The position numbers and the translations under genes are program-made. Positions 15,308-22,975 of a stretch of 64,000 nt of DNA are shown here, in pieces (the stretch's first letter is position 1; every line of letters begins with the position of its first letter). Origin of the DNA: Deltaproteobacteria bacterium (GTDB lineage Bacteria > Myxococcota_A > Polyangia > Polyangiales > Ga0077539); contig JACRDB010000143.1 in NCBI GenBank assembly GCA_016218725.1, positions 1 through 64,000 of the forward strand, in the 5' to 3' direction. The notes under the pieces are model-generated. The model worked only from the letters and a program-made list of their open reading frames with translations, was not told the DNA's origin and searched no databases.

Positions 15308-16558
15308 TCAGTCTCGCACGATCCTCACGGCCCCTTCGAGGATGAGCCGGCGCACCAGCGTCCCCTTGCCCTTGTCATCCAGGTCGTCGCCCAGGTCCCC
15401 GAGGGTGAAGCGCGAGCGAGAGAACACCTCCCCCAGCGTGTCGTGGGTGTAGTCCGGCCAGCGGGTCTCCCGGCCATTGACCGACAGGTTGCACTTGTCC
15501 CCCTCCACGCTCCGGGTGACCATCAGGCCCTCCCGGGGCGCGTAGACCGTGGCCCCGTTTGCCTCCGCGGTGACGTCCAGGAGCAGGCCCTCCAGCCGCT
15601 CGCGGTGCTCGTCCACGAAGTGCGACACCACCCTCTCGCGGACCTTCTCCCAGCGCAGGGCCTCCACCAGGCGATCCACCCGGGCCCGCACCCCGGCGAG
15701 GAGCACCTCCTCCGGGACCTTGCCCACCAGGGCCCCGAGGGGCAACCCCCGCCGCAGGTCCAGGTCCTCCACGGCGTGCTCCGCCAGGGCCTCGATGATC
15801 ACCTCGCTCCAGCGCACGGCGTGGAGCCCGAGGGTCACGTGCAGCGAGCACCCGTCCCCCGAGGCCACGGCCTCGTGCATCAGCCCCCGGGGGACATACA
15901 GCGCCTCCCCGGGCGCCAGCACGAGCTGCTGCGTGCGCTCGCCGGGCAGGTGCTTCTCGCGCTCGAAGCGCTCCCCGCGCATGGGGAGCACCCGCGGCGC
16001 GCCGTAGAGCCGCCAGTCCTTGCGGCCCTCGCACTGCACGACGATCACGTCGTGGTTGTCATAGTGAATCGGGAAGCCCTGGGCGCCCGCGGGCGTGAGG
16101 TACATGTTGGCCTGCACCAGGATCCCGAGCTCCGTCTCCAGCGCGGAGCACAGCGCGTGCACCGCCGGGCAATGCTCATCCAGCCGGTTCAGGATGAAGG
16201 TCGACCCGCCCGCGAAGAGCTTCATCGCCCGGGGCATGTCCACGGTGTTCACCGCGTTGGCGTAGTCCTCCGCGTCCAGGGTGCGCGCGGAGTCCACCAG
16301 CTGCAGGTCCGGGTGCCGGTGTGGATGCTTCGTGAGCACCGCGTCGATTTCCCGGAGGCTCACCAGCGGGCGCTCCGCGGGGTACGCCGGCGAGGGCCGA
16401 ACGTGCAGGGCCTCGCGCTCCCAGCACCGCTGGACGAACGCGTCCGCGTTGGCGCTCCCGAGGAGCCTGGCCAACGCGGGGAATAGCTCAGAGGGGGGCT
16501 TGTCGCCGGGCTTCTTCTTGGAGGGGCTCATCGCGGGGGCCCGGACCTTGCGTCCCAT
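15308..16558 (-). CDS. JmjC/cupin-4 family Fe(II)/2-oxoglutarate oxygenase
   Basis: 416 residues from the ATG with AGGA eight bases upstream (a TTG 30 bases further up is less likely). It resembles the ribosomal-oxygenase family (YcfD/RoxA, MINA53, NO66), which hydroxylates Arg or His in ribosomal proteins. The iron triad is visible: His165 and Asp167 in GFPIHYDNHDVIVVQCEGRKDW and His228 in LYVPRGLMHEAV. The sequence FILNRLDEHCP and the C-terminal winged-helix-like tail (KGTLVRRLILEG) also fit. The ribosomal-protein substrate is not implied by its context. It sits between two paralogous Tat-signal small proteins, with the second only 33 bases upstream, so those are better candidate substrates. 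Reaction expected: peptidyl hydroxylation with 2-oxoglutarate and O2, in the cytoplasm before Tat export. Confidence 0.88.
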   Translation of the reverse strand: MGRKVRAPAMSPSKKKPGDKPPSELFPALARLLGSANADAFVQRCWEREALHVRPSPAYPAERPLVSLREIDAVLTKHPHRHPDLQLVDSARTLDAEDYANAVNTVDMPRAMKLFAGGSTFILNRLDEHCPAVHALCSALETELGILVQANMYLTPAGAQGFPIHYDNHDVIVVQCEGRKDWRLYGAPRVLPMRGERFEREKHLPGERTQQLVLAPGEALYVPRGLMHEAVASGDGCSLHVTLGLHAVRWSEVIIEALAEHAVEDLDLRRGLPLGALVGKVPEEVLLAGVRARVDRLVEALRWEKVRERVVSHFVDEHRERLEGLLLDVTAEANGATVYAPREGLMVTRSVEGDKCNLSVNGRETRWPDYTHDTLGEVFSRSRFTLGDLGDDLDDKGKGTLVRRLILEGAVRIVRD

Positions 16559-16590
16559 GGGGTGTCCTGGGAAGTCCCGACTAGACAACG

Positions 16591-16603
16591 GTCAACAGTT
16601 GAC
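16591..16603. promoter_or_regulatory. 13-bp palindrome GTCAAC-A-GTTGAC over the stop of small protein B
   Basis: A perfect palindrome whose right part covers the last codons and TGA of small protein B and which lies 33 bases upstream of the oxygenase ATG. The half sites are those of the TTGAC dyads but point outward. It may be a control site for the oxygenase or a chance overlap. Confidence 0.3.
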
Positions 16604-16933
16604 GCCGCGGCCCGGTCGGTCCCGCGGGTCCGAGTCCGTGCACCGCCGACGACGCACCCGCCGCCCGCGGCCGCAGCCGGCCTCATCGCCGCTGTCGCCG
16701 TCGGTCAGACCTGTGTGTCCGCGTCCCACACCGTCCGACGGGTCACGATCCGTGCGCCCGGTGCGGCGCCGACATGCCTCGGCCTCCGAGGGCGCGAGCA
16801 CCCCCGCGCCGAAGACCGCTCCCGCCAGGAGGGCCCCGACGGAGGCCAGGGCCGACCGGCGGTTCACCTGCGGGACCTCTTCGATGTCTTCCGGGTCCAG
16901 GCTCTTGGGGGTCTTGGGGGCTTCCTTCTTCAT
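16592..16933 (-). CDS. Tat-exported Arg/Asp/Cys-rich small protein B, paralog of small protein A
   Basis: 113 residues, ATG preceded by AAGGAGTTGCG. The layout is identical to small protein A: leader PKSLDPEDIEEVPQV, twin-Arg signal NRRSALASVGALLAG ending SEAEA before Cys, then a mature part with CRRRTGRTDRDPSDG, TDGDSGDEAGCGRG, a five-residue Arg run before the third Cys, and a C-terminal Cys. All four Cys are kept, with the third-to-fourth spacing unchanged and only two residues inserted between Cys2 and Cys3. Conservation is very high in the leader, signal and core, which argues for recognition by a common enzyme. It is the first gene of a B-oxygenase-A unit. A CRP/FNR-like dyad lies 30 bases upstream with TAGGAT as a possible -10. 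Confidence 0.8.
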   Translation of the reverse strand: MKKEAPKTPKSLDPEDIEEVPQVNRRSALASVGALLAGAVFGAGVLAPSEAEACRRRTGRTDRDPSDGVGRGHTGLTDGDSGDEAGCGRGRRVRRRRCTDSDPRDRPGRGVNC

Positions 16934-16962
16934 CGCAACTCCTTGCGGACGATCCTACCGCA

Positions 16963-16976
16963 TTGACGCGCGTCAA
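16963..16976. promoter_or_regulatory. CRP/FNR-like dyad, site 3
   Basis: TTGAC-GCGC-GTCAA, a perfect 14-bp palindrome. It sits 30 bases upstream of small protein B and 12 bases after the OmpA stop. TAGGAT follows five bases later on the minus strand, so the dyad would overlap the -35 region. Confidence 0.5.
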
Positions 16977-16988
16977 GGGCAAGACAAT

Positions 16989-18980
16989 TCACTGCGCCGG
17001 AGGCGCCGCGCTCGCTGCACCCGGTGCAGGACCGGCCGGCACGATGTGAAACTCCACACGACGGTTGCGGGTGCGCCCCGCGGGGGTCGCGTTGGACTCC
17101 AGCGCCGCGTCGGGGCCAAAGCCCCGAGCCCGGAGCCTGGCCGCGGCGATACCGTGATTGGTGAGGTAGGTACGCACGGCGTTCGCGCGGCGCTCGGACA
17201 GCGTGCGGTTGGTCGCGGGGTTTCCGCGGTTGTCTGTGTGACCCTGGACCTCCACCGCGGGGATCTCCGGGTGCTGGGTGAGCACGCTCACCACGGCGTC
17301 GAGCACCTGGAAGCTGGGCCTGCCGACGATGCGGTCGCTGTTGGTGGCGAAGTTCACCTGCTGGAGGATGATCACCTGGTCGCCGCGCACCTCCGCGAGG
17401 GTGCGCGCGCCGGCCTCCGGGCACCCGTCGGTGTCGTCCACGCCGTTGAGGGTCTCGGCCTGCTCCGGGCAGCGGTCCCGAGGGTCCGGGATGCCGTCGT
17501 GGTCGCGGTCCGTGACCTGCTCCGGGCAGCCGTCTTCGTCTTCGATGCCGTTGCGGGTCTCCGGCTCGTCGGAGCACTGGTCCAGGGTGTCCGGGATGCC
17601 GTCGTTGTCGTTGTCGGGCTCCGGGCACCCGTCGGTGTCTTGAAAGCCGTCGGTGTCCTCGGCCTCGGTGGGGCAGCGGTCGTTGTCATCGACGACGCCG
17701 TCGCGGTCCCGGTCGTTGTCGGGGCAGCCGTCGTCATCGCGGTCCCCGTCGCGGTCCTCGGGGTCCCGGGGGCAGGTGTCAAACCCGTCCGGCACGCCGT
17801 CGTTGTCGTTGTCCGGATCCGGGCAGCCGTCGGTGTCCTGGAAGTTGTCCCGGTCCTCGGCGTTGTCCGGGCAGCGGTCGCGGTCATCGTGGAGGCCGTC
17901 CCCGTCGTTGTCCTCCTCCGGGCAGCCGTCGTCGTCCTCCCAGTTGTCCCGGTCCTCGGCCTCGTCCAGGCACCGGTCCAGGTTGTCGTAGACACCGTCC
18001 CGGTCGTGGTCCACACGGTACGGCGCCCAGAGGAAGCCCAGGAAGGCCCTCACCACCGGCGAGCCCACCCCCCGCACGAGCCCCGCGCCAACACCCGCCG
18101 TCAGGGAGAGGTCCCCGAGGGAGTACCTCCCGGCCAGGTCCGCCTCGGCAAGGTTCGTCTGGAAGAGCGATGAAAAATCCGTGCTCCCGAACACCTCCAC
18201 CAGCCCCTGGAGCCTGGGCGTGAACTGGTACCCCCCGGCCACCCCCCACTGGAGCCTGGAGGACACCTTGGTGGACAAGTAGGTGAGTGTATCCGGGCGG
18301 AAGAGCCCGCCCACATTCACCCCGAAGGACAGACGGTTACGCCGGAAGTCACCGATGATCCTCCCCCCGAGGGTGAGGGTGTCATCGCCCAGGAAGTGGT
18401 TGGCTCCGCCCGCGTAGCGCCCGAGCGGCGCGGTGCCAAAGACCGAAAGGGCCAGGCCCGCGCCCTGGAGCCCGCGGCCCGCGAGGCGCACCCTGGCCTC
18501 GAGCCTGGGATCGCTGACGGCGACGTTGGTCTGCGACGCGGGGAGACCCGCCACCTGCACGGGGCGCCCGTCCGTGGGGTTGACAGCATCGCCGCTCTCG
18601 ACGGAGAAGGGCAGGTCCAGGGAGAGCATCACCCGGTTGGCCACGGTGAGCGTGGCCTGGGCGTTGAGCGTGGCCAGGTGCTCGATGGGCCTGGAGCGGG
18701 CGCTCCCCGCGGTGCACCCGAGGTCGTTCTCGGCGTTGGGGCAGTTGGCGTCGAAGATGGTGAAGGCCCGGTAGCCGTAGTTCACCCAGGTGCCCACGGA
18801 GAACGCGGGGCTGCCGTCCACGCGGCTGCCGGCCACGGTGAGGAAGCTGTAGGGACCCGGCGCCGGGCGGAAGCCCTGGACGTCAATGTTGGCGTTGAGG
18901 GGCGCCGTCGCCTGCGCGAGCGCCGAGGACGTGAACGCCCCCACGGACGCCGCCAGCACGAGTGAAGCGAATGGACGCAT
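16989..18980 (-). CDS. OmpA-family outer-membrane protein with thrombospondin type-3 repeats
   Basis: 663 residues. A Sec signal (MRPFASLVLAASVGAF...ALAQA) is followed by a beta-barrel-like region to about residue 330 (alternating strands such as RLSFGVNVGGLF and LQWGVAGGYQF). Then come about seven Asp-rich TSP3 repeats (DNDGDGLHDDRDRCPDNAEDRD type) that should bind calcium and form a rigid spacer. The last 130 residues are an OmpA-like peptidoglycan-binding domain: VNFATNSDRI, VEVQGHTDNRGNPATNRTLSERRANAV in parts, and RNRRVEFHIV. The Asp and Arg that hold diaminopimelate are present in HTDNRG and LSERRA. It probably links outer membrane and cell wall. It lies 59 bases downstream of tonB on the same strand and may be cotranscribed. 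Confidence 0.93.
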   Translation of the reverse strand: MRPFASLVLAASVGAFTSSALAQATAPLNANIDVQGFRPAPGPYSFLTVAGSRVDGSPAFSVGTWVNYGYRAFTIFDANCPNAENDLGCTAGSARSRPIEHLATLNAQATLTVANRVMLSLDLPFSVESGDAVNPTDGRPVQVAGLPASQTNVAVSDPRLEARVRLAGRGLQGAGLALSVFGTAPLGRYAGGANHFLGDDTLTLGGRIIGDFRRNRLSFGVNVGGLFRPDTLTYLSTKVSSRLQWGVAGGYQFTPRLQGLVEVFGSTDFSSLFQTNLAEADLAGRYSLGDLSLTAGVGAGLVRGVGSPVVRAFLGFLWAPYRVDHDRDGVYDNLDRCLDEAEDRDNWEDDDGCPEEDNDGDGLHDDRDRCPDNAEDRDNFQDTDGCPDPDNDNDGVPDGFDTCPRDPEDRDGDRDDDGCPDNDRDRDGVVDDNDRCPTEAEDTDGFQDTDGCPEPDNDNDGIPDTLDQCSDEPETRNGIEDEDGCPEQVTDRDHDGIPDPRDRCPEQAETLNGVDDTDGCPEAGARTLAEVRGDQVIILQQVNFATNSDRIVGRPSFQVLDAVVSVLTQHPEIPAVEVQGHTDNRGNPATNRTLSERRANAVRTYLTNHGIAAARLRARGFGPDAALESNATPAGRTRNRRVEFHIVPAGPAPGAASAAPPAQ

Positions 18981-19039
18981 GCGGTTCTCCAGCGCGCGGA
19001 GTATCGCCCCGACAGCGCCAGCCTCACAAGCGTTTTCGC

Positions 19040-19903
19040 CTACTCCATTTGAAACCGAATCGCGATGGTGAGCTGCGCTCCCACGGGGTTGCCCCGGCGA
19101 TCCCTGGCGGCCTCCACGGAGACGGCGTTCATCGCCGCCCGCTCGGCCGCGCGATCCAGGGTGTAGCCCGGGTGGTCCTGGGCCTGGGCCCGGGTGATCC
19201 GGCCGGTCTCATCGATGGTCACCCGCACCCTCACCACCACCTCGGTGATGCCCTGGTCCAGGGCCTCCTGAGGGTAGAAATTCCTGAGCGCCGCGTCGTC
19301 CGTGTCCGTCACCCGCGCCGGGGCCGAGCGGTCCGGCCCCTCGTCCACGGGGGGAGCCGGCGCCGCCCCGGTACCCCCGGGGGTCCCTCCGGGTTGCGAG
19401 TGGTACGTGCTGTTGTCCTGGGCCGTGCCGTTGTTGGCCATGTCCCCGCCCCGAAAAGCAGCATTGTCCCCGGTGGGGACCGTGTCCGTGGAGGGCTCGT
19501 TGGACAGCTCCTCGGCCACCATCAAGGGCGGCGGGGCGTTGGGCGGTGGCGGAGGCGGCGGAGGCGGTGCCACCGGCTGCGAGGCCCTCACCGGCGGAGG
19601 CCGTACGGCCTCGGGTTCGGGCGGTGGCGGTGGCGGTGGGGGCGGAGGGGGTGGTGGAGGTGGAGGTGGGACCTCGAACTCCACCTGGGCGGTCTGGTGG
19701 AGGGTGTCCCGGTGGATCTTGTCCCGGGCCGCGAGGACCAGGAGCCCTGCGACCACGAGACCGTGGAGCAGCGAGGAGCCCGCGAAGCCTCCAAGGATCC
19801 GTTGTGGGGCCTCGATGAGCGCGCTCCGTACGGGGCGCTCCACGCCCTGGTTTACGGGGGTGGCCTCCGGGGGGTCTGCCATGCGTGCGAGGTGGGGCAT
19901 CAC
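19040..19903 (-). CDS. tonB: TonB energy-transducing protein
   Basis: 287 residues. One N-terminal transmembrane helix (GGFAGSSLLHGLVVAGLLVLAA) has the conserved Ser and His that contact ExbD. A long poly-Pro periplasmic spacer follows (17 Pro in one run, a second run after it, interrupted by PEPEAVRPPPVR). A C-terminal TonB domain starts near residue 205 (FYPQEALDQGITEVVVRVRVTIDETGRI...AIRFQME). It transmits proton-motive force from ExbBD to outer-membrane receptors. Its ATG overlaps the exbD stop by four bases. No TonB-dependent receptor gene is in the window. The poly-Pro DNA is a trinucleotide tract that could slip in replication. Confidence 0.92.
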   Translation of the reverse strand: MMPHLARMADPPEATPVNQGVERPVRSALIEAPQRILGGFAGSSLLHGLVVAGLLVLAARDKIHRDTLHQTAQVEFEVPPPPPPPPPPPPPPPPPEPEAVRPPPVRASQPVAPPPPPPPPPNAPPPLMVAEELSNEPSTDTVPTGDNAAFRGGDMANNGTAQDNSTYHSQPGGTPGGTGAAPAPPVDEGPDRSAPARVTDTDDAALRNFYPQEALDQGITEVVVRVRVTIDETGRITRAQAQDHPGYTLDRAAERAAMNAVSVEAARDRRGNPVGAQLTIAIRFQME

Positions 19904-20349
19904 GGGTGTGGGGTCTGTACGGTGGAGTCCACCGGCGGGGCTTCGGTCTGGGTCTGGATGGCGAAGCGGGTGACGCCCGCCCGGCGGACCAGGTCGATCA
20001 CGTGCACCACGCGGCCGTGGTTGACCCGCTGGTCCGCGGCGATGATGGCCCGGAGGTCATTGTTCTCGGCGTGGCGGGCGCGGATCTGGGTCATCAGGGC
20101 CTCCTCGGTGGTGGGGCGGGCGTCGAGAAAGATGGCCCCGGTGGCGTCTACGCTCACGCTGACGGCGGTGTTGACCGCGTTGGAGGTGCTCGCCCGCGGC
20201 AGGTCCACCGGGATGGCCTGCGGCGTCACGATGTACTTGGCCGTCACCATGAAGATGATGAGCAGCACCAGCGCGATGTCCACGAAGGGCGTCACGTTGA
20301 TGCCGGTGATGGCGTCGTCATCGGTCTGCGAAGAGGACGAGCTGGCCAC
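19900..20349 (-). CDS. exbD: ExbD/TolR biopolymer transport protein
   Basis: 149 residues with the standard layout: a short cytoplasmic N-terminus, one transmembrane helix (INVTPFVDIALVLLIIFMVTA) with the essential Asp of the proton channel in PFVD, and a periplasmic domain (LRAIIAADQRVNHGRVVHVIDLVRRAG). It works with ExbB in the inner membrane to power TonB. It overlaps tonB by four bases and follows exbB by three, so the three genes form a tight operon. Confidence 0.95.
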   Translation of the reverse strand: MASSSSSQTDDDAITGINVTPFVDIALVLLIIFMVTAKYIVTPQAIPVDLPRASTSNAVNTAVSVSVDATGAIFLDARPTTEEALMTQIRARHAENNDLRAIIAADQRVNHGRVVHVIDLVRRAGVTRFAIQTQTEAPPVDSTVQTPHP

Positions 20350-20352
20350 GGG

Positions 20353-21213
20353 CTACGCCTTCTCCGCGGCGACGGTGGCGGGCGCTTCCTTGGGGTCCCT
20401 GGCCTCCTCGCGGGTCGTGGTCTCTACGCCCTTGTCGGCCTTGTCGGATTTACTCTGGGCGTGGTGCTCGGGCTTGCGCTCGGAGCGGGCGCGGTAGACC
20501 CCGTGGAGCTCCGGGGTGAGGGCCGCCAGGCTGGCATTCACCACATGGGTGACCCCCTCGGTGGAGGCCAGGAGGCCCTTGACCTTGCGCTGGAAGTAGT
20601 TGAACGCGGCCACCGCGGGGATGGCCACCAGGAGCCCGATGGCGGTGGCCACCAGGGCCTCGGCCAGGGTGCCCATGACCGCCCCGGTGTCGAGCCCCGC
20701 GGCGATGGCGCCGCCGCCCTGGGCGGCGCGGCGGGCGGCCTCGCGGGCGGCCTGCTCGGTCTCCCGGAGCTTGTCAAAGGCCTGGATGATGCCAATGACC
20801 GTGCCGAAGAGCCCCACGAAGGGCGCGTTGTTCCCGACGGTGCCCAGGAAGGCCAGGCGCCGCTCCAGGATCATGCGCTGCCGGGCCACGGCGCCGGCCA
20901 TGGCCTCCTCGACGCTCTTGAGCCCGGCGTCGTCCTCCTGGAGCCCCGCCAGGGCCACCGCCGCCGCGGGCGACGGGCTCTTGCGCAGCCGCGCGATGGC
21001 GCCCTCCCGGTCCCCCCGGCGCAGGAGCCCGCGCAGCTCCTCCGAGAGCTTGTCCAGGTCGTCCTCCACGGAGCGGTAGTACGCCCAGCGCTCCAGCATG
21101 ACCCCGACGGAGGCCACGGAGAGCGCCACCAGCACCCACATCACCCACTCGGCGCCCAGCATCGCGAAGGACGTGAACAACCGGATCAGCGAGAAGCCAC
21201 CACCACCGTGCAT
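20353..21213 (-). CDS. exbB: ExbB/TolQ proton-channel protein
   Basis: 286 residues with three membrane helices. The first is near residues 20-40 (WVMWVLVALSVASVGVML), and the two C-terminal ones contain the family signature FLGTVGNNAPFVGLFGTVIGII and TLAEALVATAIGLLVAIPAVAAFNYF. The Thr in each of these helices lines the channel in known ExbB structures. A cytoplasmic insert and a charged C-terminal tail (KPEHHAQSKSDKADKG) are longer than in E. coli. It is the first gene of exbB-exbD-tonB, 25 bases after truD's stop on the same strand, so readthrough from truD is possible. Confidence 0.95.
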   Translation of the reverse strand: MHGGGGFSLIRLFTSFAMLGAEWVMWVLVALSVASVGVMLERWAYYRSVEDDLDKLSEELRGLLRRGDREGAIARLRKSPSPAAAVALAGLQEDDAGLKSVEEAMAGAVARQRMILERRLAFLGTVGNNAPFVGLFGTVIGIIQAFDKLRETEQAAREAARRAAQGGGAIAAGLDTGAVMGTLAEALVATAIGLLVAIPAVAAFNYFQRKVKGLLASTEGVTHVVNASLAALTPELHGVYRARSERKPEHHAQSKSDKADKGVETTTREEARDPKEAPATVAAEKA

Positions 21214-21238
21214 GAGTTACCTGTCGTCTTCCATGGCG

Positions 21239-22351
21239 CTATGCCTCGGACGCCGTCGGTTGGATGCCACCGGGCGCCGCGGGTTGCAACCGCTCCGGCG
21301 ATCCCTTCTGGAACTCCCGGGCGACCACCGTGGCATAACCGCCGGGCCCAAGGGTGAATGCGAGCTTCAGGCCAGCGCCGTCCACGCTCACCAGGAGCCC
21401 CTCCACCACGAGCCTGGTGGGCCTCCGGGTGCCCTCCCCGAGGTCCCCCGCCCGACCGAAGACCTCCGCCGTGAGCCCGCGCCGGGCCAGAACTTCCTCC
21501 TCCCGGGCCCTGGCAGGCGTCCCCTCCGGGGGCCATGGCATCGCCGGGCCGAACATCGGCCCCGTGGGCGAGGCCTCCCCCGTCCCAAAGAGCACCTCGG
21601 CCTCCGAGGGTTCCACCACCCAAGGACGCCCCCGGGTGGCCACCCGAAGCGCCAGGTCCCCCAGGACATGCCTGTCATGGAGCCCCTGGTCCACCCGGGC
21701 CGAGAGGTACACGTTGAACAGCGCGGACTGTGCGGCGGAGACGAACAATCTTCGCATCTTGCCGTCCCGGGGCCAGGGCTCCGTGCCTTGGAGCATCGCC
21801 AGCCCCCGCGGCGCGTTGTCCCCGTCCCGCCCGAAGCGCTGCTCACCATAGTAGTTGGGCGCCCCCCGGGCCCGCAGCACCGAGGCCACGGCCTCCGCCC
21901 GCAGGAGCGCCTCCTCGGGCCCCACCTCCAGCCCCGTCACCCGGAGCTCAAACCTGTTGCCCCGGAGGTGCCCGGTCTTGAGCTTGTTCCCATGACGGCT
22001 CACCGCCAACACCCGCAAGCCCGGGATCGCCAGCCCCTCCACCCGCGAGGGCTCCACCCTCGGAAAGGTCGCATGCTGCACCGTCACCGCGTGACGGTCT
22101 TTCATCCCGGCCACACCTACATCTCGCACATTCACCCCCAGCTCCCGGGCCATGGCCTGGAGGGCAAAGGGGGTGGTCATGGCGGTTTTTTCAAAGCGCA
22201 CCCAGGTGTGCTCCCCGCTCCCCGAGGGCTCATAGGCGGGCAGCTCCTCCACACGGAAATCCTCGGGGGAAGCGCGAAGAACCCCGCCCACCCCGGGCAG
22301 CCCCGGGGTGAGGTATGGCAGCACCGGCTCCAAGCCTTTCAACCATGGCAT
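21239..22351 (-). CDS. truD: tRNA pseudouridine(13) synthase TruD
   Basis: 370 residues. TruD converts U13 of certain tRNAs to pseudouridine. The catalytic motif GMKDRHAVTVQ (nucleophilic Asp in KDR) is intact. The N-terminal FRVEELPAYEPSGSGEHTW, the insert-domain HGNKLKTGHLRGNRFELRV and PNYYGEQRFGRDG are the standard TruD landmarks. Length is normal. The leftward gene starts 43 bases from a rightward LOG-family gene. The reading frame has no disruption, and it is the only tRNA-modification gene in the window. Confidence 0.96.
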   Translation of the reverse strand: MPWLKGLEPVLPYLTPGLPGVGGVLRASPEDFRVEELPAYEPSGSGEHTWVRFEKTAMTTPFALQAMARELGVNVRDVGVAGMKDRHAVTVQHATFPRVEPSRVEGLAIPGLRVLAVSRHGNKLKTGHLRGNRFELRVTGLEVGPEEALLRAEAVASVLRARGAPNYYGEQRFGRDGDNAPRGLAMLQGTEPWPRDGKMRRLFVSAAQSALFNVYLSARVDQGLHDRHVLGDLALRVATRGRPWVVEPSEAEVLFGTGEASPTGPMFGPAMPWPPEGTPARAREEEVLARRGLTAEVFGRAGDLGEGTRRPTRLVVEGLLVSVDGAGLKLAFTLGPGGYATVVAREFQKGSPERLQPAAPGGIQPTASEA

Positions 22352-22393
22352 ACTTGAAACTGATTTGCAATCTCAAAGTGTAGGCAGAGCCCT

Positions 22394-22975
22394 GTGGGAT
22401 GGGTTACCAATGGACGGGTGAGCCTTCGATCGGTGTGTGTGTTCTGCGGTTCGCACCCGGGGCGGGACCCCGGGTACCTGGAGGCGGCGCGGAGGGTGGG
22501 GGAGGCCCTGGCCGAGCGGGGCATGAGGCTGGTGTACGGCGGGGCGTCCAACGGGCTCATGGGGGCCCTGGCGCGGGGGGCGAGGGCCCGCGGGGGGACC
22601 GTGCTGGGAGTATTGCCCGAGAGCCTGGCGGCGCGGGAGCTGGCGGAGACGGCGTGTACGGACTTCCGGGTGGTGCCGGACCTGCCCACGCGCAAGGCGC
22701 TGATGTTCTCCGAGAGCGACGCGTTCCTGGCGCTGCCCGGGGGCTTCGGGACGCTGGACGAGCTCTTCGAGGTGCTGGTGCTGCGGCAGCTCGACACGCA
22801 CGGCAAGGCCGTGGGGGTGTACGACCCGTCGGGGTTCTATGAAGGGGTCTTCGCGTGGGTGGAGCAGGCCACGCGCGAGGGGTTTCTGTACCCCGCCATG
22901 GTGGGCGTACTGGAGCCCCTGAGGGACCCCGAGGCCCTCGGGCGCTGGCTCTCGCGCGTCGAGACCGGCCCGTGA
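22394..22975 (+). CDS. LOG-family nucleoside-5'-monophosphate phosphoribohydrolase (TIGR00730 type)
   Basis: 185-193 residues. Family members release the base from nucleoside monophosphates (the lysine-decarboxylase-like Rossmann proteins, LOG in plants). SVCVFCGSHPGRDPGYLEAAR opens the domain, and LPGGFGTLDELFE is the signature PGGxGTxxE with the catalytic Glu. TRKALMFSESDAFLALPGG precedes it. The start is uncertain: GTG at 22394 or GTG at 22418, the latter fitting the family N-terminus better. Its TGA overlaps the next gene's GTG by four bases. It is divergent from truD. Confidence 0.92.
   Translation: MGWVTNGRVSLRSVCVFCGSHPGRDPGYLEAARRVGEALAERGMRLVYGGASNGLMGALARGARARGGTVLGVLPESLAARELAETACTDFRVVPDLPTRKALMFSESDAFLALPGGFGTLDELFEVLVLRQLDTHGKAVGVYDPSGFYEGVFAWVEQATREGFLYPAMVGVLEPLRDPEALGRWLSRVETGP

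Noticed and set aside
15308..16558. The oxygenase as a plain ribosomal-protein hydroxylase
   Set aside because: Not excluded, but the position between two paralogous export peptides makes a peptide substrate the better working idea; recorded as inference only.
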